Made by a program: the position numbers and the translations under genes. A stretch of 64,000 bases of DNA from Sebaldella termitidis ATCC 33386. GTDB taxonomy: Bacteria > Fusobacteriota > Fusobacteriia > Fusobacteriales > Leptotrichiaceae. The notes under the pieces were generated by a model, which saw only the letters and a program-made list of their open reading frames with translations, ran no database searches and was not told where the DNA came from. Shown here piece after piece: positions 36,386-44,894 of the stretch (within the stretch, counting starts at the first letter, position 1; every line of letters starts with the position of its first letter). The DNA lies in contig NC_013517.1 of assembly GCF_000024405.1 (NCBI RefSeq), forward strand, positions 1 through 64,000, given 5' to 3'.

Positions 36386-37369
36386 TTATTTTCTGTTCAT
36401 TGCCTTATATATTGCTTCTGTTATATCTTCCTTACTTGGTACTACATAGGCTTCCAGCTTAGGGTTATATGGTATAGGTGTATTTTTTCCCGAAAGTCTT
36501 ATTATCTCTGAATCAAGATAATCAAATGCTTCGCTTTCCACTACTTCTGATACTATTTCCCCTGCATAGCTTCCTCTTTTTACCGCTTCATTAACTACTA
36601 TAAGTCTTCCTGTTTTGATTACAGAATTCTTTATTGTTTCTATATCAAGAGGTACAAGTGTTCTCGGATCAATTACTTCTACATCTATTCCGTCTTTTGC
36701 TGCTTCTTCTGCTGCTTCAAGAACTCTCGGAAGCATTCTTCCATATGTAACTACAGTAACATCTTTACCGGTTCTTTTTATATCAGCAACACCTAAAGGG
36801 ATAGTATATTCTTCCTCAGGTACTTCGCCTTTTGTTCTGTACAGAAGCTTCTGTTCCACGAAGATAACAGGATTATTATCTCTGATAGAACTTTTTAGAA
36901 GACCTTTTACATCATAAGGTGTAGAAGGTGCAACAACTTTCAGTCCCGGAATATGACAGAACCATGCTTCCAGACTTTGTGAATGCTGGGCGGCAGCTCC
37001 TGTACCTGATCCTGCAGGACATCTTAATACAAAGGGAACCTGTGCTTTACCGCCGAACATATATCTCATTTTAGCTGCCTGGTTAACAATGGCATCCATA
37101 GCAATAGTAGAAAAGTCCATAAACATAAGTTCTGCTATTGGTCTCATACCTGTAACTGCCGATCCAGCAGCAGCACCGGCAATAACTGCTTCAGATATCG
37201 GAGTATCTCTTACTCTCTCTTCACCGAATTCATCTATCATTCCTACAGATACACCAAAGGCTCCGCCGTATATACCTACATCTTCCCCTAACAGATATAC
37301 ATTTTCATCCCTTCTCATTTCTTCCGACATAGCTTCTCTGATTGCTTCTGCATATGTTATTTCTCTCAT
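36386..37369 (-). CDS. Dehydrogenase E1 component, beta subunit
   Basis: A 327-residue transketolase-like beta subunit of a thiamine diphosphate-dependent E1, for pyruvate or acetoin. Family features are [13 protein letters not shown] at the start, [14 protein letters not shown], the conserved [22 protein letters not shown] segment, and a C-terminal domain with [11 protein letters not shown]. It pairs with E1alpha upstream across a 142-base gap that contains an imperfect inverted repeat (AACAC...GTGTT), so its level may be tuned separately. AGGAGG precedes the ATG. Confidence 0.93.
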   Translation of the reverse strand: MREITYAEAIREAMSEEMRRDENVYLLGEDVGIYGGAFGVSVGMIDEFGEERVRDTPISEAVIAGAAAGSAVTGMRPIAELMFMDFSTIAMDAIVNQAAKMRYMFGGKAQVPFVLRCPAGSGTGAAAQHSQSLEAWFCHIPGLKVVAPSTPYDVKGLLKSSIRDNNPVIFVEQKLLYRTKGEVPEEEYTIPLGVADIKRTGKDVTVVTYGRMLPRVLEAAEEAAKDGIDVEVIDPRTLVPLDIETIKNSVIKTGRLIVVNEAVKRGSYAGEIVSEVVESEAFDYLDSEIIRLSGKNTPIPYNPKLEAYVVPSKEDITEAIYKAMNRK

Positions 37370-37511
37370 TTTTTTCCTCCTAGTGTTTTGTCTAACTTAA
37401 TTTCAAAAAACATAGACCTCTTAATGTCAAAACACTTGTGCCCCAAGCTGACTCTCATATTTTAAAATACAGATAAGGCAGGGTGCTTGTGTTCTTGCTT
37501 ACTTTTTATGC

Positions 37512-38474
37512 TTAATCAGCATATACATCAGTCAATGCTGTTTCCAATTCAGGATCAGGTGAATTATTAGCAAATTCCACTGCCTTTTCTATATCTGCCT
37601 TAGCCTGTTCCTCTATTGCAGTTAATTCCGCTTCTTTAAATATTTTTTCGCTTACAAGATACTTTTTCATTCTTTCTATAGGGTCCTTTGATTTCCAGTC
37701 CTCTATTTCTTCCTTTGTTCTGTATACATTGGCATCACTCTTTGAGTGACCGAGCCATCTGTAAGTTTTGCTTTCCACAAGTACAGGTCCGTTTCCTTCC
37801 CTTACATACTTAAATATTTCAAGCATTTTATCATAAAGTCCCACAGCATCATTTCCGTCAACTATATGTCCGGGAATACCGTAGCTTGATGCTCTGTCTG
37901 CGATATTCGTAATATTCATGTGTCTTTCCATTGACATAGACATACCGTAAAGATTGTTTTCGCAATAAAAGATAACAGGAAGCTTCCATATCGATGCCAG
38001 ATTAAGAGCCTCATGAAAACTGCCTTCATTAGCAGCACCATCCCCAAAAAAGCAAAGTACAATTTTTCCTGTTTTTTTCATTTGCTGTGTTAATGCAGCA
38101 CCTACCGAGAGACCATGTCCTCCACCCACTACACCGTTAGCTCCGAGATTTCCAGAATCAATATCGGCAATGTGCATAGAACCGCCTTTACCTTTACAGT
38201 AACCCGTAGCCTTACCAAGAAGCTCGGCCATCATTTTATTAAGGTCTACTCCTTTACCTATTACCTGACTGTGTCCTCTGTGTGTAGAAGTAATTAAGTC
38301 GCCGTCTTCAAGTGCCATGCAGGGAGCTACTCCCGAGGCTTCCTCACCCATAGAAAGGTGTGTAGTTCCGTGAACCATTCCTCTTGAAAAGAACCATGAT
38401 ACTTTTTGTTCAAAGGCTCTTGCCTCATTCATTCTTTTGTACATTTCTCTATAGATATCTTTTTTTTCTGACAT
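37512..38474 (-). CDS. Dehydrogenase E1 component, alpha subunit
   Basis: A 320-residue thiamine diphosphate-dependent alpha subunit. The cofactor motif GDGAANEG...N is clear (about residues 144-178), as are the RGHSQVIGKG loop and the HSKSDANVYR phosphorylation-loop region. The opening GMVHGTTHLSMGEEA resembles both pyruvate and acetoin dehydrogenase alpha subunits; no acetoin accessory genes (acoR, acoX) are present, so the substrate stays open. It starts only 16 bases after the small membrane protein gene, which places the whole complex in the same transcriptional direction as the PTS locus. Confidence 0.92.
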   Translation of the reverse strand: MSEKKDIYREMYKRMNEARAFEQKVSWFFSRGMVHGTTHLSMGEEASGVAPCMALEDGDLITSTHRGHSQVIGKGVDLNKMMAELLGKATGYCKGKGGSMHIADIDSGNLGANGVVGGGHGLSVGAALTQQMKKTGKIVLCFFGDGAANEGSFHEALNLASIWKLPVIFYCENNLYGMSMSMERHMNITNIADRASSYGIPGHIVDGNDAVGLYDKMLEIFKYVREGNGPVLVESKTYRWLGHSKSDANVYRTKEEIEDWKSKDPIERMKKYLVSEKIFKEAELTAIEEQAKADIEKAVEFANNSPDPELETALTDVYAD

Positions 38475-38490
38475 TTTTTTATCTCCTTTT

Positions 38491-38964
38491 CTATCGATTT
38501 TCTTTCACTCTTCTGCTTCTATGGTTATATTTCAGCTGGTTAGGACAGATAAGTCTTTCCAGTTCCATAATATTCAGATATAAATTCTCGCTGTTCTCGT
38601 AAGACTTGGTATCCAGCCAGTATCTTCCCTTGAGCAGACTGTACTTATTTATTCGCAGATAAAGTCTTTTATTTGCAAGTTCTTTTGTCATCATATATTT
38701 CAAATCCTTTATTTCATAAACATCTTCCTTGTGATATCCCCTTAGAACGAGTTTATGACTGTCCAGCTCTATTTCCAGGGGCTTTACTCCTGCGATATAA
38801 ATATTAAACAGTTCGTAGCATGAAGCCAGAATAATAAAGGTATATATATTTATATTGAAATTAAAAATATTTTTTATAACTGCATAAATCAGCAGAAAAA
38901 CTATAAATATTGAGGTAAGTGTAACAGTAATAAAATATTTTTTCTTATTATATTTATATGTCAT
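38491..38964 (-). CDS. Small membrane protein with C-terminal PH-like domain
   Basis: A 157-residue protein with two hydrophobic segments (about residues 12-32 and 40-60), followed by a polar strand-rich part (LEIELDSHKLVLRGYHKEDVYEI) like the bacterial PH-like domains found in small membrane proteins. I start at the ATG at 38964 because GGAGGA sits 5-10 bases upstream; a longer start at 38979 would put that site inside the gene. It lies 18 bases after the IIB-like gene and 16 before E1alpha. Function unknown. Confidence 0.65.
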   Translation of the reverse strand: MTYKYNKKKYFITVTLTSIFIVFLLIYAVIKNIFNFNINIYTFIILASCYELFNIYIAGVKPLEIELDSHKLVLRGYHKEDVYEIKDLKYMMTKELANKRLYLRINKYSLLKGRYWLDTKSYENSENLYLNIMELERLICPNQLKYNHRSRRVKENR

Positions 38965-38982
38965 TTTTCCTCCAGACAATTT

Positions 38983-39255
38983 TTATAGGTGGCTCAGGAT
39001 TTCATCACAGGTTTTATCCATTCCCATTTTTGTGATAAAGGCTGTTCCCATTATGATAGGAATATCTGTTTTGATATCACTGGGTCCGATTACTACCAAG
39101 ACATCGGGATTTTCTTCCTCCAGCTTCATTTCATATATGTTTACTCCTTTTACCTCACACTCTACATTTTTATTTGCACAATAGTTCTTAATTGTTTCTA
39201 CTGCAAATTTCATTTTGTTTACTGAAGTTCCTGTTGCTACAAGTATTTTTTTCAT
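38983..39255 (-). CDS. PTS IIB-like protein lacking the active-site cysteine
   Basis: A 90-residue protein matching the galactitol-type IIB fold: the N-terminal strand KKILVATGTS, a helix, VLVVIGPSDI, and a closing helix. In true IIB enzymes the first strand ends in ACGTG, whose Cys carries the phosphate. Here the codon is ACA, giving T8 (VATGTS). It cannot be phosphorylated in the normal way. The frame is intact, with AAGGAGG before the ATG. It lies between an SDR gene and a membrane protein gene. A regulatory or scaffold role is possible; loss of function is the alternative. Confidence 0.8.
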   Translation of the reverse strand: MKKILVATGTSVNKMKFAVETIKNYCANKNVECEVKGVNIYEMKLEEENPDVLVVIGPSDIKTDIPIIMGTAFITKMGMDKTCDEILSHL

Positions 39256-39364
39256 GAATTCCTCCTTAGATTATAATTGTGATAAATTACTAAACGAGAC
39301 AAAAGTATTTCAGCGGGTGTTTTTTAACAGAAAGGTACTGATCTGCCAAAATACTGTTTTTTTA

Positions 39365-40123
39365 TTACTGATATGTTCGGCCGCCATCCATTAGTATGAT
39401 CTGACCGTGAATATATGTAGATTTCTCACTCGCGAGAAAACAAGCAAGATTGCCGATATCTTCAGGATATCCGATTCTTCTTATAGGAATCTGTTCGATT
39501 AATTCCTGTTTTGATTTTTCATCAGGATAAAGCTGGTCCAGAATGTGAGATGCAATAACTCTCGGCGCAATGGCATTTACATTTATTCCTGCTTTTCCGT
39601 ATTCCTTTGCCAAGGCTCTCATAAGACCGTGCTGTCCTGATTTTGATGCTGTATAGTGTACACCGCCGCCTCCGCCTGTAAAAGCTGATCCTGAACTGAT
39701 AAAGATAATACTTTTCCGGTCGTTTTCCTTTTTATCCAGCATAGAATCAATAAAAGCTTTTATAGTATAGAAAGAGCCTGACAGATTAATATCGATTACT
39801 TTTTTCCATTCTTCGTCAGAAACTTCTTTGAATGAATGCTTAAAGCTTATACCTGCATTTACAACCAAAACATCGGTATTTCCAAGTTCGCTGCTTATTT
39901 TTTTCTGTGCTTCTGCGAGAGATTCAGGGTTGGTAACGTCACTGTTTATATACAGACCTTTTACATTATGACTTTTTATTTCATTGAGAGTTTTTTCTCC
40001 TTCTGTATCATTGAGGTCTAAAATAGCTACATTAGCTCCTTCCTTTGCCATGCAGAGAGCGATTCCCTTTCCTATTCCGTTGGCACCGCCTGTTATTACA
40101 CAGACTTTATCTTTTAATAACAT
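39365..40123 (-). CDS. Short-chain dehydrogenase/reductase
   Basis: A 252-residue classical SDR. The NAD(P)-binding motif is TGGANGIGKG near residues 11-20, NAG lies in VVNAGIS, and the catalytic SSGS...YTASK (Ser, Tyr, Lys) is in order. Asp at the end of the second strand (ILDLND) favours NAD over NADP. The location among polyol-type PTS genes suggests oxidation of a polyol phosphate or a related sugar alcohol, as in sorbitol-6-phosphate dehydrogenases. AGGAGG precedes the ATG. A 109-base gap separates it from the IIB-like gene downstream. Confidence 0.9.
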   Translation of the reverse strand: MLLKDKVCVITGGANGIGKGIALCMAKEGANVAILDLNDTEGEKTLNEIKSHNVKGLYINSDVTNPESLAEAQKKISSELGNTDVLVVNAGISFKHSFKEVSDEEWKKVIDINLSGSFYTIKAFIDSMLDKKENDRKSIIFISSGSAFTGGGGGVHYTASKSGQHGLMRALAKEYGKAGINVNAIAPRVIASHILDQLYPDEKSKQELIEQIPIRRIGYPEDIGNLACFLASEKSTYIHGQIILMDGGRTYQ

Positions 40124-40320
40124 TTGTCCTCCTACAATATACTTTTTCTATCTATAAAAAATGTTTGTTTTCAAATTTAATTTTTTTATCTGCAATCAGA
40201 GATAAATATATACTTTAATTTACTCTTCCCTTTATAAAATCTGCATTACCTCTTTTACAAAGAGAAGAAAAGAAAGGATTGCTGAAAAGGAAATATTAGT
40301 TACTCTGACTGCAGGATATT

Positions 40321-40372
40321 GATTTTAGGTCTTGACCCGTAAAATCTGGCAAAACCTAAATCTCTTTTTTTC
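40321..40372 (+). terminator. Orphan plus-strand terminator-like hairpin
   Basis: GATTTTAGGTCTTG (40321-40334) pairs with CAAAACCTAAATC (40350-40362) with one bulge and one mismatch, followed by TCTCTTTTTTTC on the plus strand. No plus-strand gene lies upstream, so it may end an unannotated RNA. Confidence 0.4.
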
Positions 40373-40403
40373 TTTTATACGACTTTGGATAAAAGATTTT
40401 ATT

Positions 40404-40461
40404 AAAACAGGAAACCGGAGTTCCTCTGAATTGATACCGGAAGATTTCCGGCTCCTGTTTT
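40404..40461 (-). terminator. Terminator after PTS IIB gene
   Basis: AAAACAGGA (40404-40412) / TCCTGTTTT (40453-40461) enclose a second hairpin CCGGAA-GAT-TTCCGG. On the minus strand the T-run follows. Confidence 0.7.
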
Positions 40462-40486
40462 CAGCCCTGCAATATATTCAGTTTTG

Positions 40487-40771
40487 TTACTTATTCAGGA
40501 TTTCTATGATCTTATCAAGATCTTTGTCAACACCTATTCCTGTCAGGAATGAAACTGCTACAATAACAGGAATATCTTTTTTGCTTGTGTAAGCAGTAGT
40601 AGTAACTATCAAATCTACATTATCAGTTTTGTAAGGTAGCTCAGCAACTTTACACTGCTGAATATCTACATCTACACCTCTTTCCTTTAATAAAGTACTC
40701 ATCTTATTAACGACAACCGTTGAAGTGGCAATTCCTGTTCCGCATGCCACCATAATTTTCTTTTTGCCCAT
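40487..40771 (-). CDS. PTS galactitol-type IIB enzyme
   Basis: A 94-residue cytoplasmic phosphocarrier. The active-site cysteine is C10 in VACGTGIATS, which takes phosphate from IIA and gives it to the sugar bound to IIC. Overall it resembles GatB. It follows the second IIC gene by 21 bases and precedes a terminator, so it is the end of the core PTS transcript. AGGAGG precedes the ATG. Confidence 0.93.
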   Translation of the reverse strand: MGKKKIMVACGTGIATSTVVVNKMSTLLKERGVDVDIQQCKVAELPYKTDNVDLIVTTTAYTSKKDIPVIVAVSFLTGIGVDKDLDKIIEILNK

Positions 40772-40792
40772 ATTTCTTCCTCCTTAAAAATA

Positions 40793-42157
40793 TTATTCTG
40801 TTTCATTTTCATATTGTTTCTTTATGTCATTTCTCGTCCAGTACCACATTCCTGCGTAAGCAACGAGAGCAACAATACCTGCTATAAACATAGGGGTATT
40901 TTTATAATCAATGAGCTTCAAAATAATCCACAGAGTAATGTGACAGCTCATATCAATACCTGAAATCATAGTAGCTCCTGCCGGGAACTCAAATCCTACC
41001 GCATGTCCCATTTGAGTAGTAAGCGGTCCAAGGTTCGTAGCCATGAAAAATACCATACACAAAGTAATTATAGAGTTTATAAGTCCTCTGAAGATATCTC
41101 CCCTTGAAGCTGCCACTGCCCAGATAACAGTAAAAGGTAATACTGCAAGATCCGCAAATGGAAGCATTCTGTTATATGGAAGTATTACTGAGAGAAATAT
41201 AGTAATAGGAACCATAAGCAATGCAACAGTCATATTAGACGGATTACCAATTACCACTGCGGCATCCAGTCCGATATATACATCTTTTCCGGGAAATCTT
41301 TTAGAAATAAAATCCTTGGCACCTTCTGATATTGGTGTAAGACCTTCCATAAGAAGTGCAACCATTTTTGGCATCAGTACCATTACTGCACCCATCTGGA
41401 TTCCCAGAGACAGAATGTCTGTAACAGTATATCTTCCCAGGATTCCTAAAAGTACTCCTAAAATAATTCCCAAAATTAACGGCTCTCCAAATATTCCTAT
41501 TTTTTCTTTCAGCTTTTCTCCGTCAAGATTTATTTTGTTTATTCCGGGTATTTTATCCTCTACTTTATTTAGAGCATACATAATAGGTGCGAAATTGACT
41601 GTTTCCCCGTGCGGGAGTGATATACCCGGCAGTCCGAAGTGATGTTCTACCGCGGGAGCTGTCCAGTCTGCGAGTTTAAATATAATAGTAGCATTTATCA
41701 AGGTAAGAACAATTGCTAAAATTAAACTGTTAGTGGCATAATAAACCATTGCACCCGGAAATATCAAGTGCCAGTAGTTCCATAAGTCGACGTCCATAGT
41801 TTTAGTAATATTAAAATATAAAAGTATCATGTTAAGTATAAAAATAATTGGTATTAACAGTGCTGCAATTGGTGTAGCAAATGTTATTGCAGCTCCGATA
41901 GGCCATCCTACATCGATAATGTCAAAATTAAGTCCCAGTGATGTAACCAGTGCCTCAGCGGCTTTACCAAGTGATGATGTTAAAAGACCTATTACAAGGT
42001 TTACACCTACGAATCCAACACCGACAGTAACTCCGGCTCTAAAAGATTTTGCCAGTCCCTGTCCCAGAATTAATCCGAAAATAGTAAGAATGATAGGAAG
42101 CATAGTGGAAGGACCAAGTCCTAGAATAAAATCAACCAAACTTTGAATAATTCCCAT
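40793..42157 (-). CDS. PTS galactitol-type IIC permease (second copy)
   Basis: A 454-residue membrane permease of the GatC family, with about ten or more hydrophobic segments. The conserved LGLNFDIIDVGWP, HHFGLPGISLPHG and PFADLAVLPF segments are present, as is the GLDAAVVIGNPS region. It is the partner of the IIB gene 21 bases downstream. It is homologous along its whole length to the other IIC (42838-44199), so two permeases share one locus and probably one IIA. AAAGGAGAG precedes the ATG. Confidence 0.93.
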   Translation of the reverse strand: MGIIQSLVDFILGLGPSTMLPIILTIFGLILGQGLAKSFRAGVTVGVGFVGVNLVIGLLTSSLGKAAEALVTSLGLNFDIIDVGWPIGAAITFATPIAALLIPIIFILNMILLYFNITKTMDVDLWNYWHLIFPGAMVYYATNSLILAIVLTLINATIIFKLADWTAPAVEHHFGLPGISLPHGETVNFAPIMYALNKVEDKIPGINKINLDGEKLKEKIGIFGEPLILGIILGVLLGILGRYTVTDILSLGIQMGAVMVLMPKMVALLMEGLTPISEGAKDFISKRFPGKDVYIGLDAAVVIGNPSNMTVALLMVPITIFLSVILPYNRMLPFADLAVLPFTVIWAVAASRGDIFRGLINSIITLCMVFFMATNLGPLTTQMGHAVGFEFPAGATMISGIDMSCHITLWIILKLIDYKNTPMFIAGIVALVAYAGMWYWTRNDIKKQYENETE

Positions 42158-42176
42158 ATTTCTCTCCTTTTACAAT

Positions 42177-42821
42177 TTATTTTTGGCCATAAACGTTTTT
42201 AAACAATTCATTGGCTCTTTTTATCTCTTCTTCGGGAAGCTCTTCCGGCTTACCTATTGTTCTGGTTAGATAGTAGACTTTTGCTGAATCTTCAAGCATA
42301 ACTGCCGCAGTCAGTGCATGTGATACATTTTCACCATATGTGAAAACACCGTGGCTTTCCAGTAAAACTGCCTTTTGATCTCCTATTTTTTCAATGATGT
42401 GTTCCCCGAGCTCGTCAGAACCTACAGGAGCATACTTTGAAAGAGGAACTTTTCCTCCTACTTCATTTGCCATAGTAGTGGAAATAACAGGAATGTCTTC
42501 TTTTAATACTGCAAAACAGCTTGCAAATGTAGAGTGTGTATGTATAATTCCGTTAATATCTTTTTTAGCTCTGTATATCTGCAGGTGTGTTTTTAAGTCT
42601 GAGCTGGGTTTTCTTTTTCCTTCTATAATGTTTCCGTCAAGATCTGTTACTGTGATATCATCAGGAGTAAGAGTATCATACTCCATTCCGCTCGGAGTCA
42701 TAACAATATATCCTGTTTCCAAATCCCGGCCGCTTACATTTCCGCCGGTAAGAGTTATTAATTTATACTCTTTTAGTTTTTTTCCTGCATCAATTACTTC
42801 CAGTTTCAATTTTTCCAGCAT
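42177..42821 (-). CDS. Class II aldolase/epimerase, AraD-like
   Basis: A 214-residue zinc enzyme of the class II aldolase/adducin family. Metal ligands are H94, H96 and H157 (IIHTHS, ESHG). The phosphate-binding GGNVSGRD and PSG pieces are typical. The catalytic position reads PSSD (D75) as in L-ribulose-5-phosphate 4-epimerases; true aldolases have PSSE. The epimerase Asp near residue 120 is not kept (NEVGG). So epimerase or aldolase activity is open. It sits between the two IIC genes and should act on the imported phosphorylated sugar. Confidence 0.85.
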   Translation of the reverse strand: MLEKLKLEVIDAGKKLKEYKLITLTGGNVSGRDLETGYIVMTPSGMEYDTLTPDDITVTDLDGNIIEGKRKPSSDLKTHLQIYRAKKDINGIIHTHSTFASCFAVLKEDIPVISTTMANEVGGKVPLSKYAPVGSDELGEHIIEKIGDQKAVLLESHGVFTYGENVSHALTAAVMLEDSAKVYYLTRTIGKPEELPEEEIKRANELFKNVYGQK

Positions 42822-42837
42822 ATCTCCTCCTCACTTT

Positions 42838-44199
42838 TTATTCTTCTGTATTCTCTGCAGATGCGTCCTTACGGTTTTCTTTTATAATTCTCTGTCTGTT
42901 ATAAACAGCCATTCCTATTGCTATAACAGCAAGTATTGACACACCGATAAAAGGAATGCTCATTAATCTTGTAAACAGCCAGCTTAAAGGATTTGCCCCG
43001 TCACAGATACTTGAAATCATAGTTGCACCCGGAGGCATTGTGAAGTTAGCGTCTATAGCCATCTGTGTATGAAGCGGAGCCAGATTTGTAGCTATAAGAA
43101 GTCCGACAGCCATATTTATAAATCCTATTATAAATGTTCTGAATACGTTTCCTTTAGTGATAGGTATAAGCATAACCAGAGAAAATGGTATAACAGCCAG
43201 ATCGGCAAAAGGAAGAACTCTGTTTCCAGGCAGTATAGCTGCAAGTATAATTGTAATAGGTACTAATACAAGAGATACTGAAAGTGTAGTAGGGTGTCCG
43301 ATTCCAACTGCAGAATCAAGTCCGATATATATTTTTCCTCTGTTTTTGAATCTTTTGCTTACGAATTCCTGTGCGGAATCAGATATAGGTATTAATCCCT
43401 CCATAAGCATCGCAGCCATTTTAGGTATAAGTACAAGTACACCTCCAAGTGTGATACCTAATACAAGGATGCCTTTCAGGTTATATCCTGCGGCAATTCC
43501 GATTACAATTCCTATAACTGTACCGATAATAAGCGGTTCACCAAATACTCCGAATCTTTTTTGAAGAGTTTCAGTATCAATTTCTATTTTGTTTATTCCA
43601 GGAATAAGATCCAAAATTTTATTTACTACCAATGCTCCCGGAACAAAGGCTCCTGAAAATCCGTGAGGCAGTGAAATACCCGGAAGACCGATATATTTTT
43701 CTATTCCCGGTGCAGTAAGATCGGCTATTACCATTATGATTATCATATTTAGAACAGCAGCTATAATTCCGTACATAATACTTCCTGTAGCTCCTGTAAC
43801 AAGTGCACCTGTAAATGCAAAGTGCCAAAAATCCCAAATATCTATATCCAGAGTTTGTGTAGTGTTAGTAAGGAGCATAACGATATTTACTACAAGTCCG
43901 ATAGGAATAATAAGGGCTCCTACTCTTGAAGCAAATGCAATCGCAGCTGCAGCGGGCCATCCTACATCTATAACAGTAAGATTAAGACCAAGTCTGGTAA
44001 CCATTTCCTGCGCTGCAGGACCAAGGCTTCCGCCCAATAAACCAATAACTAAATTCAAACCAATAAATCCTACACCGACAGTTAATCCGGCTCTTAAAGC
44101 TTTTCCAAATTTTGCTCCCAGAATGAGACCGAATATTGTGATAATAATCGGCATCATTACCTGAGGACCAAGATCAACGATATAGTTCAAAATTCCCAT
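42838..44199 (-). CDS. PTS galactitol-type IIC permease (first copy)
   Basis: A 453-residue GatC-family membrane permease. It shares LGLNLTVIDVGWP, IGLPGISLPHG, PFADLAVIPF and GLDSAVGIGHP with the second IIC, consistent with an old duplication. A charged C-terminus (NRQRIIKENRKDASAE) extends into the cytoplasm. The gene is preceded by a 238-base leader after the IIA gene and followed 16 bases later by the AraD-like gene. Substrate cannot be told from sequence. Confidence 0.92.
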   Translation of the reverse strand: MGILNYIVDLGPQVMMPIIITIFGLILGAKFGKALRAGLTVGVGFIGLNLVIGLLGGSLGPAAQEMVTRLGLNLTVIDVGWPAAAAIAFASRVGALIIPIGLVVNIVMLLTNTTQTLDIDIWDFWHFAFTGALVTGATGSIMYGIIAAVLNMIIIMVIADLTAPGIEKYIGLPGISLPHGFSGAFVPGALVVNKILDLIPGINKIEIDTETLQKRFGVFGEPLIIGTVIGIVIGIAAGYNLKGILVLGITLGGVLVLIPKMAAMLMEGLIPISDSAQEFVSKRFKNRGKIYIGLDSAVGIGHPTTLSVSLVLVPITIILAAILPGNRVLPFADLAVIPFSLVMLIPITKGNVFRTFIIGFINMAVGLLIATNLAPLHTQMAIDANFTMPPGATMISSICDGANPLSWLFTRLMSIPFIGVSILAVIAIGMAVYNRQRIIKENRKDASAENTEE

Positions 44200-44348
44200 T
44201 TTGTAAACCTCCTAATTTTATATTTTGAAAAGATATATAAAGTGTTATTGATATAAAAGCAATACTAATGTTTACATATATTTTCAGTATTTTACCCGGT
44301 AAAAGTTCCGGTAAAAAATGAAATACCAATGTTTTAAGGATAAAAATG

Positions 44349-44395
44349 CAGTATTCTGTTTTGCTGCATATCCCGTTTTTCCCGGCAGAATGCTG
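44349..44395 (-). promoter_or_regulatory. Hairpin in leader between PTS IIA and IIC
   Basis: CAGTATTCTG (44349-44358) pairs with CAGAATGCTG (44386-44395) with one mismatch. Two CCGGTAAAA repeats lie nearby (about 44297 and 44311). No clear T-run follows on the minus strand, so an attenuator or operator is as likely as a terminator. Confidence 0.4.
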
Positions 44396-44437
44396 AAAAG
44401 TTCACTCTGTTCCGCAAGGGATAAATAGTATATTATG

Positions 44438-44890
44438 CTAGCTTTCTAGGTGTTTTTTTACTATTTTTATAAGATTGTCTTTATCAGAAGCAAGCATTTT
44501 ATAAAATTCTTCTTTGTCTCCAAAAAAACTTATTAATTTAGTAAGAACATCAATTTTGTCCTCTTTTTCACCGAAAGCAATTACACAGACTACCTCTACA
44601 GGAGTATCTTTGCTGTGATCTTCGGCACATTTGAAATCAACCTTCTTTTTTAGCGTGGCTATGGACAGAGTAGATTTTACAACATGTTCTACCTCGGTAT
44701 GCGGCATGGCAATACTGTATTCACCAAAATCCAGTCCTGTGGGGTAAGCAGCTTCTCTTTCCAGAAGGCCGTCATAAAAGCTGGATTTTACATAGCCGTT
44801 TTTTTCAAGGTTATCTGATAAAAATCTTAATACTTCATTAGAGTTTTCGCATTCAAGATTTGAAAAAATTAAGTTATCATCAATTATCAT
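44438..44890 (-). CDS. PTS fructose/galactitol-type IIA protein
   Basis: A 150-residue phosphotransferase IIA. The phosphorylated histidine is H64 in SIAMPHTEVEH, the family signature. It accepts phosphate from HPr and passes it to IIB. It begins four bases after the end of the regulator gene and so is translated from the same mRNA. It is the only free IIA in the locus and presumably serves both permeases. Confidence 0.93.
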   Translation of the reverse strand: MIIDDNLIFSNLECENSNEVLRFLSDNLEKNGYVKSSFYDGLLEREAAYPTGLDFGEYSIAMPHTEVEHVVKSTLSIATLKKKVDFKCAEDHSKDTPVEVVCVIAFGEKEDKIDVLTKLISFFGDKEEFYKMLASDKDNLIKIVKKHLES

Positions 44891-44894
44891 AGTT

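Larger units (their letters stand above)
40124..40486. other. Intergenic region between SDR and PTS IIB genes
   Basis: This 363-base gap holds no convincing ORF. It contains a minus-strand terminator for the IIB gene (40404-40461) and a hairpin with a T-run that points along the plus strand (40321-40372). No clear promoter for the SDR gene was found. The rest is AT-rich without recognisable sites. Confidence 0.6.

Noticed and set aside
41043-41642. 199-codon plus-strand ORF opposite the second IIC gene
   Set aside because: Antisense shadow of a membrane permease gene with no ribosome site or homology.
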